Notes under the pieces: generated by a model
Told to the model about the DNA's origin: nothing
The model's input: only the letters and a program-made list of their open reading frames with translations
The model's database searches: none
Position numbers and translations under genes: made by a program
In this document: positions 1-8,385 of the stretch, one piece after another
Numbering within the stretch: position 1 is the first letter of the stretch
Layout: every line of letters begins with the position of its first letter
Assembly: GCF_001750285.1 (NCBI RefSeq)
Contig: NZ_MAMP01000001.1
Location: 1-64,000 of the forward strand
DNA from: Domibacillus iocasae
Lineage (GTDB): Bacteria > Bacillota > Bacilli > Bacillales > Domibacillaceae
DNA: 64,000 nt
Reading direction: 5' to 3'

Positions 1-16
1 AAATATAAGTATTTCG

Positions 17-132
17 CCAGGCGGCGTCCTGCTCTCACAGGGGGAAACCCCCTACTACCATCGGCGCTGAAGAGCTTAACTGCCGTGTTCGGTATGGGAA
101 CGGGTGTGACCTCTTCGCTGTAGCCACCTGAC
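17..132 (-). rRNA. rrf: 5S ribosomal RNA
   Basis: On the minus strand this reads as a typical Bacillus 5S rRNA. It contains the conserved block GAGGTCACACCCGTTCCCAT, then CCGAACACGG and a GC-rich 3' hairpin with GGGGG/CCCCC arms. Length is about 116 nt, normal for the family. It is presumably the last gene of a 16S-23S-5S operon, but the 16S and 23S genes are not in the window: a minus-strand operon would place them to the right, where mgtC and tRNA-Ala lie instead, so either this is a separate 5S or the operon is arranged unusually. The exact ends are estimated to within a few bases. Confidence 0.95.
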
Positions 133-382
133 TGTTTTACGACAATCATTATTATAACATAACAAATATATTTAGCAACAATTTTCATAATAAATTCCCG
201 AAAGAATTTCTTTGCTTATCTGTAACCGACAAAGAGTAATATATCATATTTTTTTATAATTATGCAAGCATTTCAAAAAGAATATTTTGCTTTAAACATG
301 ACTTTTAAGAAATCGGTCTAGATCCTGTTCGTGTCATGTATAATACGAACAAAGGATTCAACCGAAAGCAGGTGCTTATTCG

Positions 383-1081
383 ATGGAATGGACAATGGAT
401 ACAGCTATCTTGATAAAATTAGGATTATCCGGCGGTCTTGGTGCTGTAATTGGTCTTGAACGTGAATTAAAAAGAAAGCCTGTCGGATTAAAAACCAGTA
501 TTGTTATTTCTATTATTAGCTGCCTGTTAACCATCGTTTCAGTTGAGTCCGTCTACTTTTATCATAAAGATGCGAATGTAAATATAACAATGGATCCGTT
601 AAGGCTTGCTGCTCAAATCGTTTCTGGGATTGGTTTTCTTGGAGCGGGTGTTATTTTGCATAGAGCCAACGACAGCATTTCCGGCTTAACAACTGCCGCT
701 ATGATCTGGGGGGCAGCCGGTATTGGGATTGTCGTAGGTGCCGGTTTTTACGCTGCTGCTCTTGCAGGTGTAATTATGATCTTATTAGCGGTGGAGATTT
801 TACCCCTTATACTTAGACTCGCAGGTCCAAGTCGCCTTCGAGAAAAAATACTGTATATAAAACTCCGTACGGCCTCTCACCATCATGTCCAGGACATTAT
901 ACGCGCTGTCGAGCAAGAGAACATTTCTGTGAAAAGAATTCATATTCTATATGACGAGAAAAATCACACACACTTATTGGAGCTGACAGCTGGAGTATAC
1001 TTTAAACGAAGAACGACAGAAGTCTATTATACACTTTCTGAAATTCCACACATACAATTTGTCGATGTAGAAAGTGCTTAA
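383..1081 (+). CDS. MgtC/SapB-family inner-membrane protein
   Basis: Membrane protein of the MgtC/SapB family, 232 residues, linked in the family to magnesium homeostasis and survival at low Mg2+. The N-terminal half holds the family hallmark GLGAVIGLERELKRKP near residues 17-32 and three to four hydrophobic helices, including a glycine-rich segment VSGIGFLGAGVIL. The C-terminal 80 residues are soluble and ACT-like. The ATG at 383 is preceded by AGGTG with 8-nt spacing. A TATAAT at 339-344 is a possible -10 box, without a good -35. It stands alone, on the opposite strand from its RNA-gene and pgi neighbours. No Mg2+ riboswitch is visible in the 250-nt leader. The transported substrate, if any, is unknown. 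Confidence 0.88.
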   Translation: MEWTMDTAILIKLGLSGGLGAVIGLERELKRKPVGLKTSIVISIISCLLTIVSVESVYFYHKDANVNITMDPLRLAAQIVSGIGFLGAGVILHRANDSISGLTTAAMIWGAAGIGIVVGAGFYAAALAGVIMILLAVEILPLILRLAGPSRLREKILYIKLRTASHHHVQDIIRAVEQENISVKRIHILYDEKNHTHLLELTAGVYFKRRTTEVYYTLSEIPHIQFVDVESA

Positions 1082-1103
1082 ATGCTCCTTCTCTTCAATC
1101 TTC

Positions 1104-1138
1104 GAAAAAAGGACTGCTCACAGGTGAGCAGTCCTTTT
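1104..1138 (+). terminator. Intrinsic terminator after mgtC
   Basis: A perfect 10-bp stem, GGACTGCTCA/TGAGCAGTCC, with a CAGG loop is followed by TTTT; A-rich on the other side, so it may work in both directions. Confidence 0.85.
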
Positions 1139-1153
1139 ACGCTTAAATTATGA

Positions 1154-1226
<73 letters not shown>

Positions 1227-1308
1227 AGTTTGAAAATGTTTACGTTGTTATTGATTAACGTCTAGATTAAATTATACCTATTTTCCTTTTTAATGCAAGC
1301 TAATTTAC

Positions 1309-1340
1309 AAAAAAACTTCGGGGGATTATTCCCCGCGAAG
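1309..1340 (-). terminator. Terminator of pgi overlapping its stop codon
   Basis: Minus strand CTTCGCGGGG-AATAAT-CCCCCGAAG is followed by seven T. The stop codon of pgi (1326-1328) lies in the loop, so the terminator left arm is the last coding sequence. Confidence 0.85.
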
Positions 1341-2681
1341 TCGTTTTTCAAGTTCAGCTTTCTTTTCTTCAAAACCTGGCTTGCCAAGAAGCGCAAACAT
1401 GTTCACTTTATATGCTTCTACACCTGGCTGATCAAATGGATTGACACCAAGAAGATAGCCGCTGATCGCACATGCTTTTTCAAAGAAGTAGGCTGTATAG
1501 CCAAATGTATAGGCATCCATTGCTGGAATCGACACTGTTAAATTCGGTACGCCGCCATCAGTATGGGCAAGAAGCGTTCCTTCAAATGCTTTATTGTTCA
1601 CAAAATCTACTGTTTCGCCAGCAAGATAATTCAATCCATCCAAATCGTTTTCCGCTTTTTCAATCGTTAATGACTTGCGCGGATTTTTAACGCGAATGAC
1701 GGTTTCAAACAAGTCACGGCGTCCTTCCTGCACGTATTGGCCTAACGAATGAAGATCCGTTGAGAAGTTGGCGGATGACGGGTAAATGCCTTTAAAGTCC
1801 TTCCCTTCACTTTCACCAAACAATTGCTTCCACCATTCAGAAAAGTACTGAAGTCCCGGCTCATAGTTGATCAGCATTTCGATCGTTTTCCCTTTATTGT
1901 ATAGGACGTTGCGGACCGCCGCATATTGATATGCTTCGTTTTCTTCCAATTCAGATGAACTGTAGGCTTTGCGTGCATCACGTGCCCCTTGCATCATCGC
2001 CTCAATGTCCGCGCCGGCTGCTGCAATTGGAAGAAGCCCGACTGCTGTCAGCACAGAGTAACGGCCGCCGACATCATCTGGAATGACAAACGTTTCGTAC
2101 CCCTCTTCATCTGCAACTGTTTTCAAAGCACCGCGCGCTTTGTCCGTCGTTGCATAAATACGGCTTTTCGCTCCTTCTTTTCCATATTGCTTTTCAAGAA
2201 GATCACGGAACAAGCGGAATGCAAGCGCTGGTTCTGTCGTTGTACCTGACTTGGAAATAACGTTGATTGACCAGTTCTTTCCGTCCAGCACTTCAATCAA
2301 GTCACTCATGTATGTAGAGCTAATGTTGTTGCCGGCAAAAAATACTTGTGGGCCGTTGCGTTTTTCAGCCGAAAGCACATTGTAAAAGCTGTGGTTCAGC
2401 ATATCAATTGCTGCACGGGCACCAAGATATGAGCCGCCGATTCCAATTACAATTAATACATCAGAGTCGCTGCGGATTTTTTCTGCAGATTTTTGAATAC
2501 GGGCAAATTCTTCTTTATCGTAATCTTCAGGCAAATCAATCCAGCCGAGGTAGTCATTTCCTTGGCCTGTTTTCTCATGTAGAGAATGATGTGCCACTTT
2601 TACAGCATCCCGTAAATAGTCAATTTCATGCTCACCGAAAAAAGGCAGCGCATTTGAATAATCAAATTTAATATGCGTCAT
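1326..2681 (-). CDS. pgi: Glucose-6-phosphate isomerase
   Basis: Cytoplasmic enzyme interconverting glucose-6-phosphate and fructose-6-phosphate in glycolysis/gluconeogenesis; 451 residues, the normal length for Bacillus Pgi. Visible family marks are [13 protein letters not shown] (sugar-phosphate region), [11 protein letters not shown] (SIS-type phosphate-binding loop), the signature [18 protein letters not shown], the catalytic-glutamate segment [13 protein letters not shown] and the C-terminal signature [20 protein letters not shown]. The reading frame is open two codons further to a TTG at 2687, but the GGAGG at 2691-2695 leaves only 3 nt before that TTG and 9 nt before the ATG at 2681, so the ATG is chosen. 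It is followed to the left by its own terminator and tRNA-Ala. Confidence 0.97.
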   Translation of the reverse strand: MTHIKFDYSNALPFFGEHEIDYLRDAVKVAHHSLHEKTGQGNDYLGWIDLPEDYDKEEFARIQKSAEKIRSDSDVLIVIGIGGSYLGARAAIDMLNHSFYNVLSAEKRNGPQVFFAGNNISSTYMSDLIEVLDGKNWSINVISKSGTTTEPALAFRLFRDLLEKQYGKEGAKSRIYATTDKARGALKTVADEEGYETFVIPDDVGGRYSVLTAVGLLPIAAAGADIEAMMQGARDARKAYSSSELEENEAYQYAAVRNVLYNKGKTIEMLINYEPGLQYFSEWWKQLFGESEGKDFKGIYPSSANFSTDLHSLGQYVQEGRRDLFETVIRVKNPRKSLTIEKAENDLDGLNYLAGETVDFVNNKAFEGTLLAHTDGGVPNLTVSIPAMDAYTFGYTAYFFEKACAISGYLLGVNPFDQPGVEAYKVNMFALLGKPGFEEKKAELEKRLRGE

Positions 2682-2760
2682 GCTCAATAACCTCCGTCTA
2701 AACTGTATTTTTCCACTTTACTGTATACGACTGAACGTGGTTTCGCAAGAAAAAAACTAG

Positions 2761-2787
2761 AAAAAACCCGGGCTTAATTATGCCCGG
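2761..2787 (-). terminator. Terminator of yugJ-type gene
   Basis: Minus strand stem CCGGGC/GCCCGG with an AT-rich loop, followed by GTTTTTT, directly abutting the stop codon at 2788-2790. Confidence 0.8.
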
Positions 2788-3945
2788 TTAAAGTGACGCA
2801 CGCAAAATAGCGATCACATCTTCACGATCCAACTTGGCGAAATTACCGAATGGTCCATTAAATAATGTTTTGTCCGCCATTTCTTCTATCCGGCTGTCAT
2901 CGATATTGTAGTCAGCCAGACGGGCCGGCGCTTCGATTGATGTCCAGAAGTTTTGCAATGCTTCAATGCCCTCAAGCCCTGTTTCTTTGTCAGACTTCCC
3001 TTCCGGATTCACATCAAACACACGGACAGCGAGCTGCTTAAATCGTTCCGGCTTTGTATTCAGGTTGTGCTTCATCCAGTTTGGGAACAAGATGGCCAGT
3101 CCCCCGCCATGCGGAATGTCATAAACGGCTGATACCGCATGCTCAATATTATGAGTGGCCCAGTCGCCCCGGTAACCCATTTGCAGCATCCCATTCAGTC
3201 CAATCGTGCCGGCAAACATAACGGTTTCACGCAGCTTTTCATCCTGAAGATCATTCATGAGTGCTGGCGCTTTTTCCACAAGCGTTTTCAGCGTCCCTTC
3301 AATCAATCGATCCTGCACATCCGTCTGCTCCGCATTATGGAAATATTGTTCAAGCATATGCGTCATCATATCCACTACACCGTATGTTGTTTGGTCACGT
3401 GGTACGGTTAAGGTCCATTGAGGGTCACAAATCGAGAATTTTGGATAAACAAAGGGGCTTCCCCAGCCAAGCTTTTCGTTCTTATCCCAGTTTGTGATAA
3501 CAGATCCCGCATTCATTTCTGAAGCGGTCGCCGCATGTGTCAAAATGGTGCCAAGCGGCAACGCGTCTTCTACCGCTTCTTTTTTCGTAATAAAATCCCA
3601 GGGATCACCGTCAAATTTTGCAGCCGCTGCCACCGCTTTTGCGCAGTCAATGACGCTTCCGCCACCCACTGCCAGAACAAATGAAACATCATTTTCACGG
3701 CACAGCTCCGCGCCGCGTTTCACTGTAGAAAGACGCGGATTCGGTTCGACACCGGCCAGCTCGGTAATATTAAAGCCCGCGAGCTCTTCTAAAACAAGAT
3801 CATAAAGGCCGCTTTTCTTTATACTGCCTCCCCCATATACAAGAAGGACATTTTCACCAAAGGAAGCGACATTTTCCCGTAACTGTGTAACCGTATCTTT
3901 ACCAAAAATCCACTTCACCGGATTCCAATAAACAAATTCATTCAC
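2788..3945 (-). CDS. yugJ: Iron-containing alcohol dehydrogenase, YugJ-like (butanol dehydrogenase family)
   Basis: Group III (Fe-dependent) alcohol dehydrogenase of 385 residues, expected to reduce aldehydes such as butyraldehyde with NAD(P)H in the cytoplasm. The NAD-binding half contains [17 protein letters not shown] and [14 protein letters not shown]. The metal-binding half contains [13 protein letters not shown] and the family motif [21 protein letters not shown] with its conserved histidines. The sequence ends in ILRASL like the B. subtilis YugJ/YugK pair. In B. subtilis two tandem paralogues sit beside pgi; only one is present here. Substrate cannot be read from sequence. Confidence 0.9.
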   Translation of the reverse strand: MNEFVYWNPVKWIFGKDTVTQLRENVASFGENVLLVYGGGSIKKSGLYDLVLEELAGFNITELAGVEPNPRLSTVKRGAELCRENDVSFVLAVGGGSVIDCAKAVAAAAKFDGDPWDFITKKEAVEDALPLGTILTHAATASEMNAGSVITNWDKNEKLGWGSPFVYPKFSICDPQWTLTVPRDQTTYGVVDMMTHMLEQYFHNAEQTDVQDRLIEGTLKTLVEKAPALMNDLQDEKLRETVMFAGTIGLNGMLQMGYRGDWATHNIEHAVSAVYDIPHGGGLAILFPNWMKHNLNTKPERFKQLAVRVFDVNPEGKSDKETGLEGIEALQNFWTSIEAPARLADYNIDDSRIEEMADKTLFNGPFGNFAKLDREDVIAILRASL

Positions 3946-4016
3946 TGTGACTCAGCTCCTTTTCCATACTATTATGCAAAAAGAGCCGTTCGTTTTTCAA
4001 ATGATTGAACTTGATA

Positions 4017-4048
4017 CAAAAAAACCGGCTACTGATCAGCCGGTTTTC
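4017..4048. terminator. Bidirectional terminator left of gudB
   Basis: AACCGGCT/AGCCGGTT stem with an ACTGATC loop, T-tract on the minus-strand side. It lies 146 nt beyond the gudB stop, separated from it by a possible degenerate repeat copy. Confidence 0.7.
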
Positions 4049-4118
4049 ATTTAAGGAAAGTATATATCTTACATAGTGTTCGTGTTCGTCTCCAGGTACC
4101 ATCGAGGACCACAGATAT

Positions 4119-4175
4119 AGGTCACAAAACGCCTCTGCCAGTGCAGTGCTCATCTTATGCTTGTTACCGATAGAC
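4119..4175 (+). repeat. Degenerate copy (A) of the GGTCACAAA hairpin repeat
   Basis: Begins AGGTCACAAAACGCC, matching the start of the better copies at 11487 and 28448 (minus), and contains a small CTGC/GCAG hairpin where those copies carry a longer stem. The similarity fades afterwards, so membership is tentative. The 250-nt spacer holds no convincing gene. Confidence 0.35.
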
Positions 4176-4194
4176 CGGTGGCCTTATGCTTTTC

Positions 4195-5439
4195 TTATAC
4201 CCACCCTCTAAATTTAGACGCTTCTGCCGCGCGGCGTACACCGACCATGTAGGCGGCAAGACGCATGTTGACACCGCGTGTTTGCGCGACTTCATAAATA
4301 TTATTGAATGCTTTCGTTAAATTTTCGTGTAATTTCTTATTCACTTCTTCTTCTGTCCAATAGTAGCCTTGATTATTTTGCACCCATTCAAAATAAGATA
4401 CTGTCACGCCGCCGGAACTTGCCAGCACATCCGGAACAAGTAAAATGCCGCGCTCAGTCAAGATTTTTGTCGCTTCAAATGTCGTTGGCCCATTCGCTGC
4501 TTCTACCACGATTGACGCTTGAATGTTATCTGCATTTTCGGCTGTAATTTGGTTTGAAATAGCCGCCGGAACTAAAATGTCACAATCCATTTCGAGAAGC
4601 TGCTGGTTTGTAATTGTATTTTCAAACAGAGTCGTGATCGTGCCAAAACTGTCACGCCGGTCTAATAAATAGTCAATATCGAGGCCGTCCGGGTCATAAA
4701 GTCCGCCGTATGCATCTGATATGCCGACCACTTTTGCACCGGCATCATGCATGAATTTCGACAAAAAGCTTCCCGCGTTCCCAAAACCCTGCACGATGAC
4801 ACGGGCGCCTTTAATATCAATGCCACGTTTTTTAGCCGCTTCATGAATGCAAATTGTCACACCTTGAGCAGTCGCTTTTTCACGTCCATGTGACCCGCCA
4901 AGTGCAATGGGCTTTCCAGTGATAAATCCAGGTGAATCAAATTCACGTATCCGGCTGTATTCATCCATCATCCAGGCCATAATCTGTGAATTTGTATAAA
5001 CATCCGGGGCTGGAATATCCTTTGTCGGGCCGACAATCTGGCTGATCGCACGGACGTATCCACGGCTGATGTTTTCAATTTCCCGCATTGACAGCTGGCG
5101 CGGGTCACATACAACGCCGCCTTTTCCGCCGCCATATGGCAGATCAACAATTCCAGCTTTTAGCGTCATCCACATCGACAGCGCTTTCACTTCTTCTTCA
5201 TTCACTTCTGGGTGAAAGCGGACACCGCCTTTAGTCGGGCCGGGAGCGTCATTATGCTGTGCCCGGTAGCCGGTGAAAATTTTAACCGATCCATCATCCA
5301 TTTTTACCGGAATGCGCACCGTCATCATACGGAGCGGCTCTTTCAATAGCTCGTACATTTCTTCCGTGTAACCGAGTTTTGTCAGCGCTTCTTTAATGAC
5401 ATTCTGGGTTGATGTGAATAAGTTTAAGTTTTCAGCCAT
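4195..5439 (-). CDS. gudB: NAD-specific glutamate dehydrogenase (GudB/RocG type)
   Basis: Catabolic glutamate dehydrogenase of 414 residues, converting glutamate to 2-oxoglutarate and ammonium. The catalytic lysine lies in PYGGGKGGVVCDPR (K106). The Rossmann dinucleotide fold is marked by VIVQGFGNAGSF, and the C-terminal VRRAAEASKFRGWV is typical of Bacillus enzymes. B. subtilis has two paralogues, GudB and RocG; the choice between them is by overall resemblance only. The region corresponding to the inactivating tandem duplication of laboratory B. subtilis gudB reads EEEVKALSMWM, a single copy, so this enzyme should be active. A GAGGCGAAGGT ribosome site precedes the ATG. Confidence 0.93.
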   Translation of the reverse strand: MAENLNLFTSTQNVIKEALTKLGYTEEMYELLKEPLRMMTVRIPVKMDDGSVKIFTGYRAQHNDAPGPTKGGVRFHPEVNEEEVKALSMWMTLKAGIVDLPYGGGKGGVVCDPRQLSMREIENISRGYVRAISQIVGPTKDIPAPDVYTNSQIMAWMMDEYSRIREFDSPGFITGKPIALGGSHGREKATAQGVTICIHEAAKKRGIDIKGARVIVQGFGNAGSFLSKFMHDAGAKVVGISDAYGGLYDPDGLDIDYLLDRRDSFGTITTLFENTITNQQLLEMDCDILVPAAISNQITAENADNIQASIVVEAANGPTTFEATKILTERGILLVPDVLASSGGVTVSYFEWVQNNQGYYWTEEEVNKKLHENLTKAFNNIYEVAQTRGVNMRLAAYMVGVRRAAEASKFRGWV

Positions 5440-5534
5440 GTACCTTCGCCTCTTTTATTCTCATTTTTTCAATATTGATTCGTGCTTCCGCTTTCATTGT
5501 ACGCCGGCGTGTGGAACATTCGCAAGCAATTCTG

Positions 5535-5900
5535 TCATCCTTTTTTTCGTTCTTCTTTCATCGATTGCTCGATCCATTCCTGCAGCTTGTCCTGAAGCGG
5601 ATGAAAGCCATCTCCGTCATCGTCAATTTGAATACCTCGCCGCTGGTTCCGGCCGCCTTCATCTGTCGCGCGAATCGACAAGCTGATTTTGCTTTCATCT
5701 TCATTTACGGACAACACTTTCACCGTAATCTCATCGCCTACTGTCAAATAATCGTGAATATCGCGGACAAATCCATGCGTAATTTCCGATATATGAACAA
5801 GTCCCTGGCGGCCATGTTCAAGCGCAACAAATGCGCCATATGGCTGAATGCCGGTGATTTTACCGGTTACAGTCTGCCCCGGCTCAAATTTTGATTCCAT
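5535..5900 (-). CDS. yugI: S1-domain RNA-binding protein YugI (general stress protein 13)
   Basis: Small protein of 121 residues with a single S1 RNA-binding domain over residues 1-75 (GQTVTGKITGIQPYGAFVAL, then GLVHISEITHGFV and SLSIRAT). The tail is charged and probably disordered, ending KLQEWIEQSMKEERKKG. B. subtilis YugI is a ribosome-associated stress protein of about 130 residues. A TTG at 5903 is also in frame, but the GGAGAG at 5906-5911 favours the ATG at 5900. It is transcribed alone, between alaT and gudB, as in B. subtilis. Confidence 0.92.
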   Translation of the reverse strand: MESKFEPGQTVTGKITGIQPYGAFVALEHGRQGLVHISEITHGFVRDIHDYLTVGDEITVKVLSVNEDESKISLSIRATDEGGRNQRRGIQIDDDGDGFHPLQDKLQEWIEQSMKEERKKG

Positions 5901-5970
5901 CAAATCTCTCCAGTTTTTAGTTGGTTTCTTGTTTTATGCGTCGCGATATTATATCATACTTTTGTTTGAC

Positions 5971-6180
5971 ATGAAATTAATGACTGGTTTTTCAGTTAAA
6001 AAGAAGTACAGTAATAATTTTAATATTTTCGGCAAATTATGTTTTGGTTTTGCTAATTTTCTGACGAGCAATACCGTGATACGGATCGGTGCGCTTTTTA
6101 TTGCGCTTTTTATCGGATTTTGGATAAAAAAAATGGACGTGCAGGAGAAAGTACTGCGGGGTTCTGCCCCGAGCACTTAA
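5971..6180 (+). CDS. Possible small membrane protein of 69 residues
   Basis: An open frame starting MKLMTGFSVKKKY with a basic N-terminus and one hydrophobic segment near residues 38-53 (IRIGALFIALFIGFW). The segment before it loosely recalls a PspC domain, but I do not recognise it with confidence. There is no Shine-Dalgarno sequence before the ATG and no clear promoter, so it could be non-coding. This is the only candidate in the 380-nt spacer between yugI and alaT. Confidence 0.25.
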   Translation: MKLMTGFSVKKKYSNNFNIFGKLCFGFANFLTSNTVIRIGALFIALFIGFWIKKMDVQEKVLRGSAPST

Positions 6181-6266
6181 TTATTTAATGTGTGGTATAC
6201 ATTCGTTGAATTTGCGGCACCCGCGGCGATTTTGTTCATTTTATTTCAATCACTTGTGTTATCTAA

Positions 6267-6301
6267 TTAAAAAAGGAAGAGCCTCAAATGGCTCTTCCTT
6301 T
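6267..6301 (-). terminator. Terminator of alaT overlapping its stop codon
   Basis: Minus strand GGAAGAGCC-ATTTGA-GGCTCTTCC followed by TTTTTT. The loop contains the TGA stop of alaT (6284-6286). Confidence 0.85.
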
Positions 6302-7465
6302 TTGTTTGTCAAGAAATCGGCTGATTCTTTTCACCGCTTCTTGCAGCTGGCTCATTGAAGACGCGTACGAACAGCGGATATATCCTTCGCCGCCTTCTCC
6401 AAAAACAGACCCCGGCACAACAGCCACTTTTTCTTCTAACAAAAGCTGTTCTGCAAATTGTTCTGATGTAAGACCCGTCGACTGAATAGACGGAAAAACA
6501 TAAAAAGCTCCGCCCGGCAGGTGACAGTCAAGCCCAATTTCTTTAAACGACTGCACCATGTAATTACGGCGCCGCCGGTAATCTTTTTTCATGCTTTCCA
6601 CGTCCCCCATGCCGTGCTGCAGCGCTTCGATCGCCGCATATTGAGCCGGTGTTGAGGCACACATCATCGCATACTGATGGATTTTCAGCATGGCACTTGA
6701 AATTTCTTTTGGCGCACATGTAAACCCGAGCCGCCAGCCAGTCATTGCAAACCCTTTGGAAAAGCCGTTAATTAAAATTGTCCGTTCACGCATCCCGTCC
6801 AGCGCCGCAATCGATGTATGCGGCTGGTCATAAGCAAGTTCCGCGTAAATTTCATCAGCAATCACAAGCAAATCATGTTTTCTCACAATATCAGCAATTA
6901 ATTCAAGATCCTCCCGCTCAAGCTGTGTACCTGTCGGATTGTTCGGATAGCAAAGAAGAACTGCTTTTGTTTTTGCTGTAATAGCCGCTTCAAGCTGCTC
7001 AGGCTGCAATTTAAAACCGGTCTCACCGGTAGTCCCAATCGTCACGGCACGCCCCCCCGCAAGCTCTACAAGCGGTGCATACGAAACGAAACACGGTTCC
7101 ACAACAATAATTTCATCTCCGGGATCCGTGACAGCTCGCATCGCAATATCGAGTGCCTGGCTTGCTCCTACTGTTACAATAATTTCTTCTTTTGGCGCAT
7201 ATTCAACGTGAAATCGTTCACTCATATAGCGGGCAATTTCTGTGCGCAGTGCGATTAATCCGGCATTCGCTGTGTAAGAGGTAAAACCCCGCTCAAGCGA
7301 ATTAATCGCAGCTTCCCGGACAGACCATGTTGTGACAAAATCTGGTTCCCCTACGCCAAGAGATACAACGCCCTCCATTGTCGCCGCCAAGTCAAAAAAC
7401 TTCCGGATGCCGGATGGGCGCATTCGTTCTACTGATTTTGCTACATAGCTTTTGGTTATATTCAT
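6284..7465 (-). CDS. alaT: Class I/II aminotransferase, alanine transaminase AlaT-type
   Basis: PLP-dependent aminotransferase of 393 residues, cytoplasmic. The catalytic lysine lies in INGFSKGFAMTGWRLGF, and the cofactor-binding motifs CYPNNPTGTQ and DEIYAELAY are present. The gene is the second of an operon after an Lrp/AsnC-type regulator, joined by a one-base TAATG overlap. The same pair in B. subtilis is alaR-alaT (yugG-yugH), which makes alanine from pyruvate, so that role is inferred here from order and similarity. The start ATG at 7465 is fixed by the overlap. Confidence 0.9.
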   Translation of the reverse strand: MNITKSYVAKSVERMRPSGIRKFFDLAATMEGVVSLGVGEPDFVTTWSVREAAINSLERGFTSYTANAGLIALRTEIARYMSERFHVEYAPKEEIIVTVGASQALDIAMRAVTDPGDEIIVVEPCFVSYAPLVELAGGRAVTIGTTGETGFKLQPEQLEAAITAKTKAVLLCYPNNPTGTQLEREDLELIADIVRKHDLLVIADEIYAELAYDQPHTSIAALDGMRERTILINGFSKGFAMTGWRLGFTCAPKEISSAMLKIHQYAMMCASTPAQYAAIEALQHGMGDVESMKKDYRRRRNYMVQSFKEIGLDCHLPGGAFYVFPSIQSTGLTSEQFAEQLLLEEKVAVVPGSVFGEGGEGYIRCSYASSMSQLQEAVKRISRFLDKQKGRAI

Positions 7466-7965
7466 TACGGAGACACCACGATTCGATTGTCTTCACGCTT
7501 TGATGCATAAATCATGCCGTCATGCTTATATTTTTTCAGCTGAAAATGAGTCGTTGTTGAAACAACCGAATCAAGCGTCGATAATTTTTCGGATACGAAA
7601 CGGGCAATTTCATTCATCGATTTTCCTTCAACAGTCACCGACAAATCATACACACCTGACATTAAATAAACGGAGCTGACTTCTTTAAAGCGGTAAATCC
7701 GTTCTGCCACTTCATCAAAGCCGACGCCGCGTTTCGGTGTTACTTTCACGTCGATCATCGCTGTTACCCCTGTGTAATTATCCATTTTCGCCCAGTCAAC
7801 GAGCGTGGCATAATGCACAATCACCTTTTCTTCTTCCAGGCGGCGAATCGTCTCCGCAACCTCTGCTTCTGAAAGGCCAATCATTTTCGCGATGTCTGTC
7901 GCTTCAAAGCGCGCGTCTTTTTGCAGAATTTCCAGAATTTCCACTTCTTTTTCATTCAGCTTCAT
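7465..7965 (-). CDS. alaR: Lrp/AsnC-family transcriptional regulator AlaR
   Basis: DNA-binding regulator of 166 residues. The N-terminal winged helix-turn-helix covers residues 1-60 (ATDIAKMIGLSEAEVAETIR) and the C-terminal RAM/Lrp ligand domain covers residues 65-145 (YTGVTAMIDVKVTPKRG). In B. subtilis AlaR activates the alaR-alaT operon. A strong GGAGGAGG site precedes the ATG. A 10-bp inverted repeat over the probable -10 box upstream (8005-8035) is a candidate for its own operator. The gene translates into alaT through a TAATG junction. Confidence 0.92.
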   Translation of the reverse strand: MKLNEKEVEILEILQKDARFEATDIAKMIGLSEAEVAETIRRLEEEKVIVHYATLVDWAKMDNYTGVTAMIDVKVTPKRGVGFDEVAERIYRFKEVSSVYLMSGVYDLSVTVEGKSMNEIARFVSEKLSTLDSVVSTTTHFQLKKYKHDGMIYASKREDNRIVVSP

Positions 7966-8004
7966 TACTTAATCCTCCTCCAGATGGTCAAAACTACATC
8001 GTTC

Positions 8005-8035
8005 ATTATAACAAAAATCACCTTCATTTGTGTTA
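8005..8035 (-). promoter_or_regulatory. Probable alaR promoter with overlapping inverted repeat
   Basis: On the minus strand TATAAT (8005-8010) is a good -10 box. Overlapping it, TAACAAAAAT-N7-ATTTGTGTTA (8009-8035) is an inverted repeat with 9 of 10 arm positions matching. This is the size and shape expected of an Lrp-family operator and suggests autoregulation by AlaR. Confidence 0.45.
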
Positions 8036-8068
8036 TGCGCTAAAAAAACATATTATTTTTGTTATTTT

Positions 8069-8332
8069 TCACAAAGAACAAGATGAGTTATTTTTAATAA
8101 CCAACAATGTTTCTGCTAGTTTGATTGGGTTTCCGCCAGGCATCGGCTCATCAAATGAGTGTTCATAAATGCGCCGGATTTCAGCCGCAAGCTGCACCGC
8201 ATCTTCCTGCTGATGAACCGCGAAAATCGCATCAGCCATTTCCGTTTCGTAAAAACCTTCTCCGGCTTTGTAAGGATCAAAAGCCTGCAGGACATCCGCA
8301 AGCGCAAAATTTAATTGGGCAGTTTCATTCAT
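8069..8332 (-). CDS. yugE: DUF1871 family protein YugE
   Basis: Small soluble protein of 87 residues, helical in appearance, matching the DUF1871/YugE family (MNETAQLNFALADVLQAFDP at the start, IYEHSFDE in the middle). No catalytic motif is visible and the function is unknown. It lies divergently beside patB, as yugE does in B. subtilis. AAAGGTG precedes the ATG with good spacing. It might be cotranscribed with alaR, which follows 103 nt downstream, though alaR appears to have its own promoter. Confidence 0.8.
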   Translation of the reverse strand: MNETAQLNFALADVLQAFDPYKAGEGFYETEMADAIFAVHQQEDAVQLAAEIRRIYEHSFDEPMPGGNPIKLAETLLVIKNNSSCSL

Positions 8333-8385
8333 TTGTATTCACCTTTCAACTTAATGTATGTTTATTGTCAAGGAGAGTGAGAGTC

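Noticed and set aside
133-382. Mg2+ riboswitch (M-box) upstream of the MgtC gene
   Set aside because: The 250-nt region is AT-rich and lacks M-box conserved helices.
3938-4153. Open frame of 71 codons between yugJ and gudB on the minus strand
   Set aside because: No ribosome site, no protein-like composition, and it contains the gudB terminator and repeat copy A.
4195-5439. Possible cryptic gudB with inactivating 9-bp duplication
   Set aside because: The relevant region has a single VKA copy, so no duplication.
5949-6176. Minus-strand frame antisense to the possible 69-residue protein
   Set aside because: No start signals; lysine/isoleucine-rich because of AT-rich DNA.
8125-8385. N-terminal extension of PatB by 87 codons
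   Set aside because: It lies antisense to yugE and lacks homology; the ribosome site and family start are at 8386.
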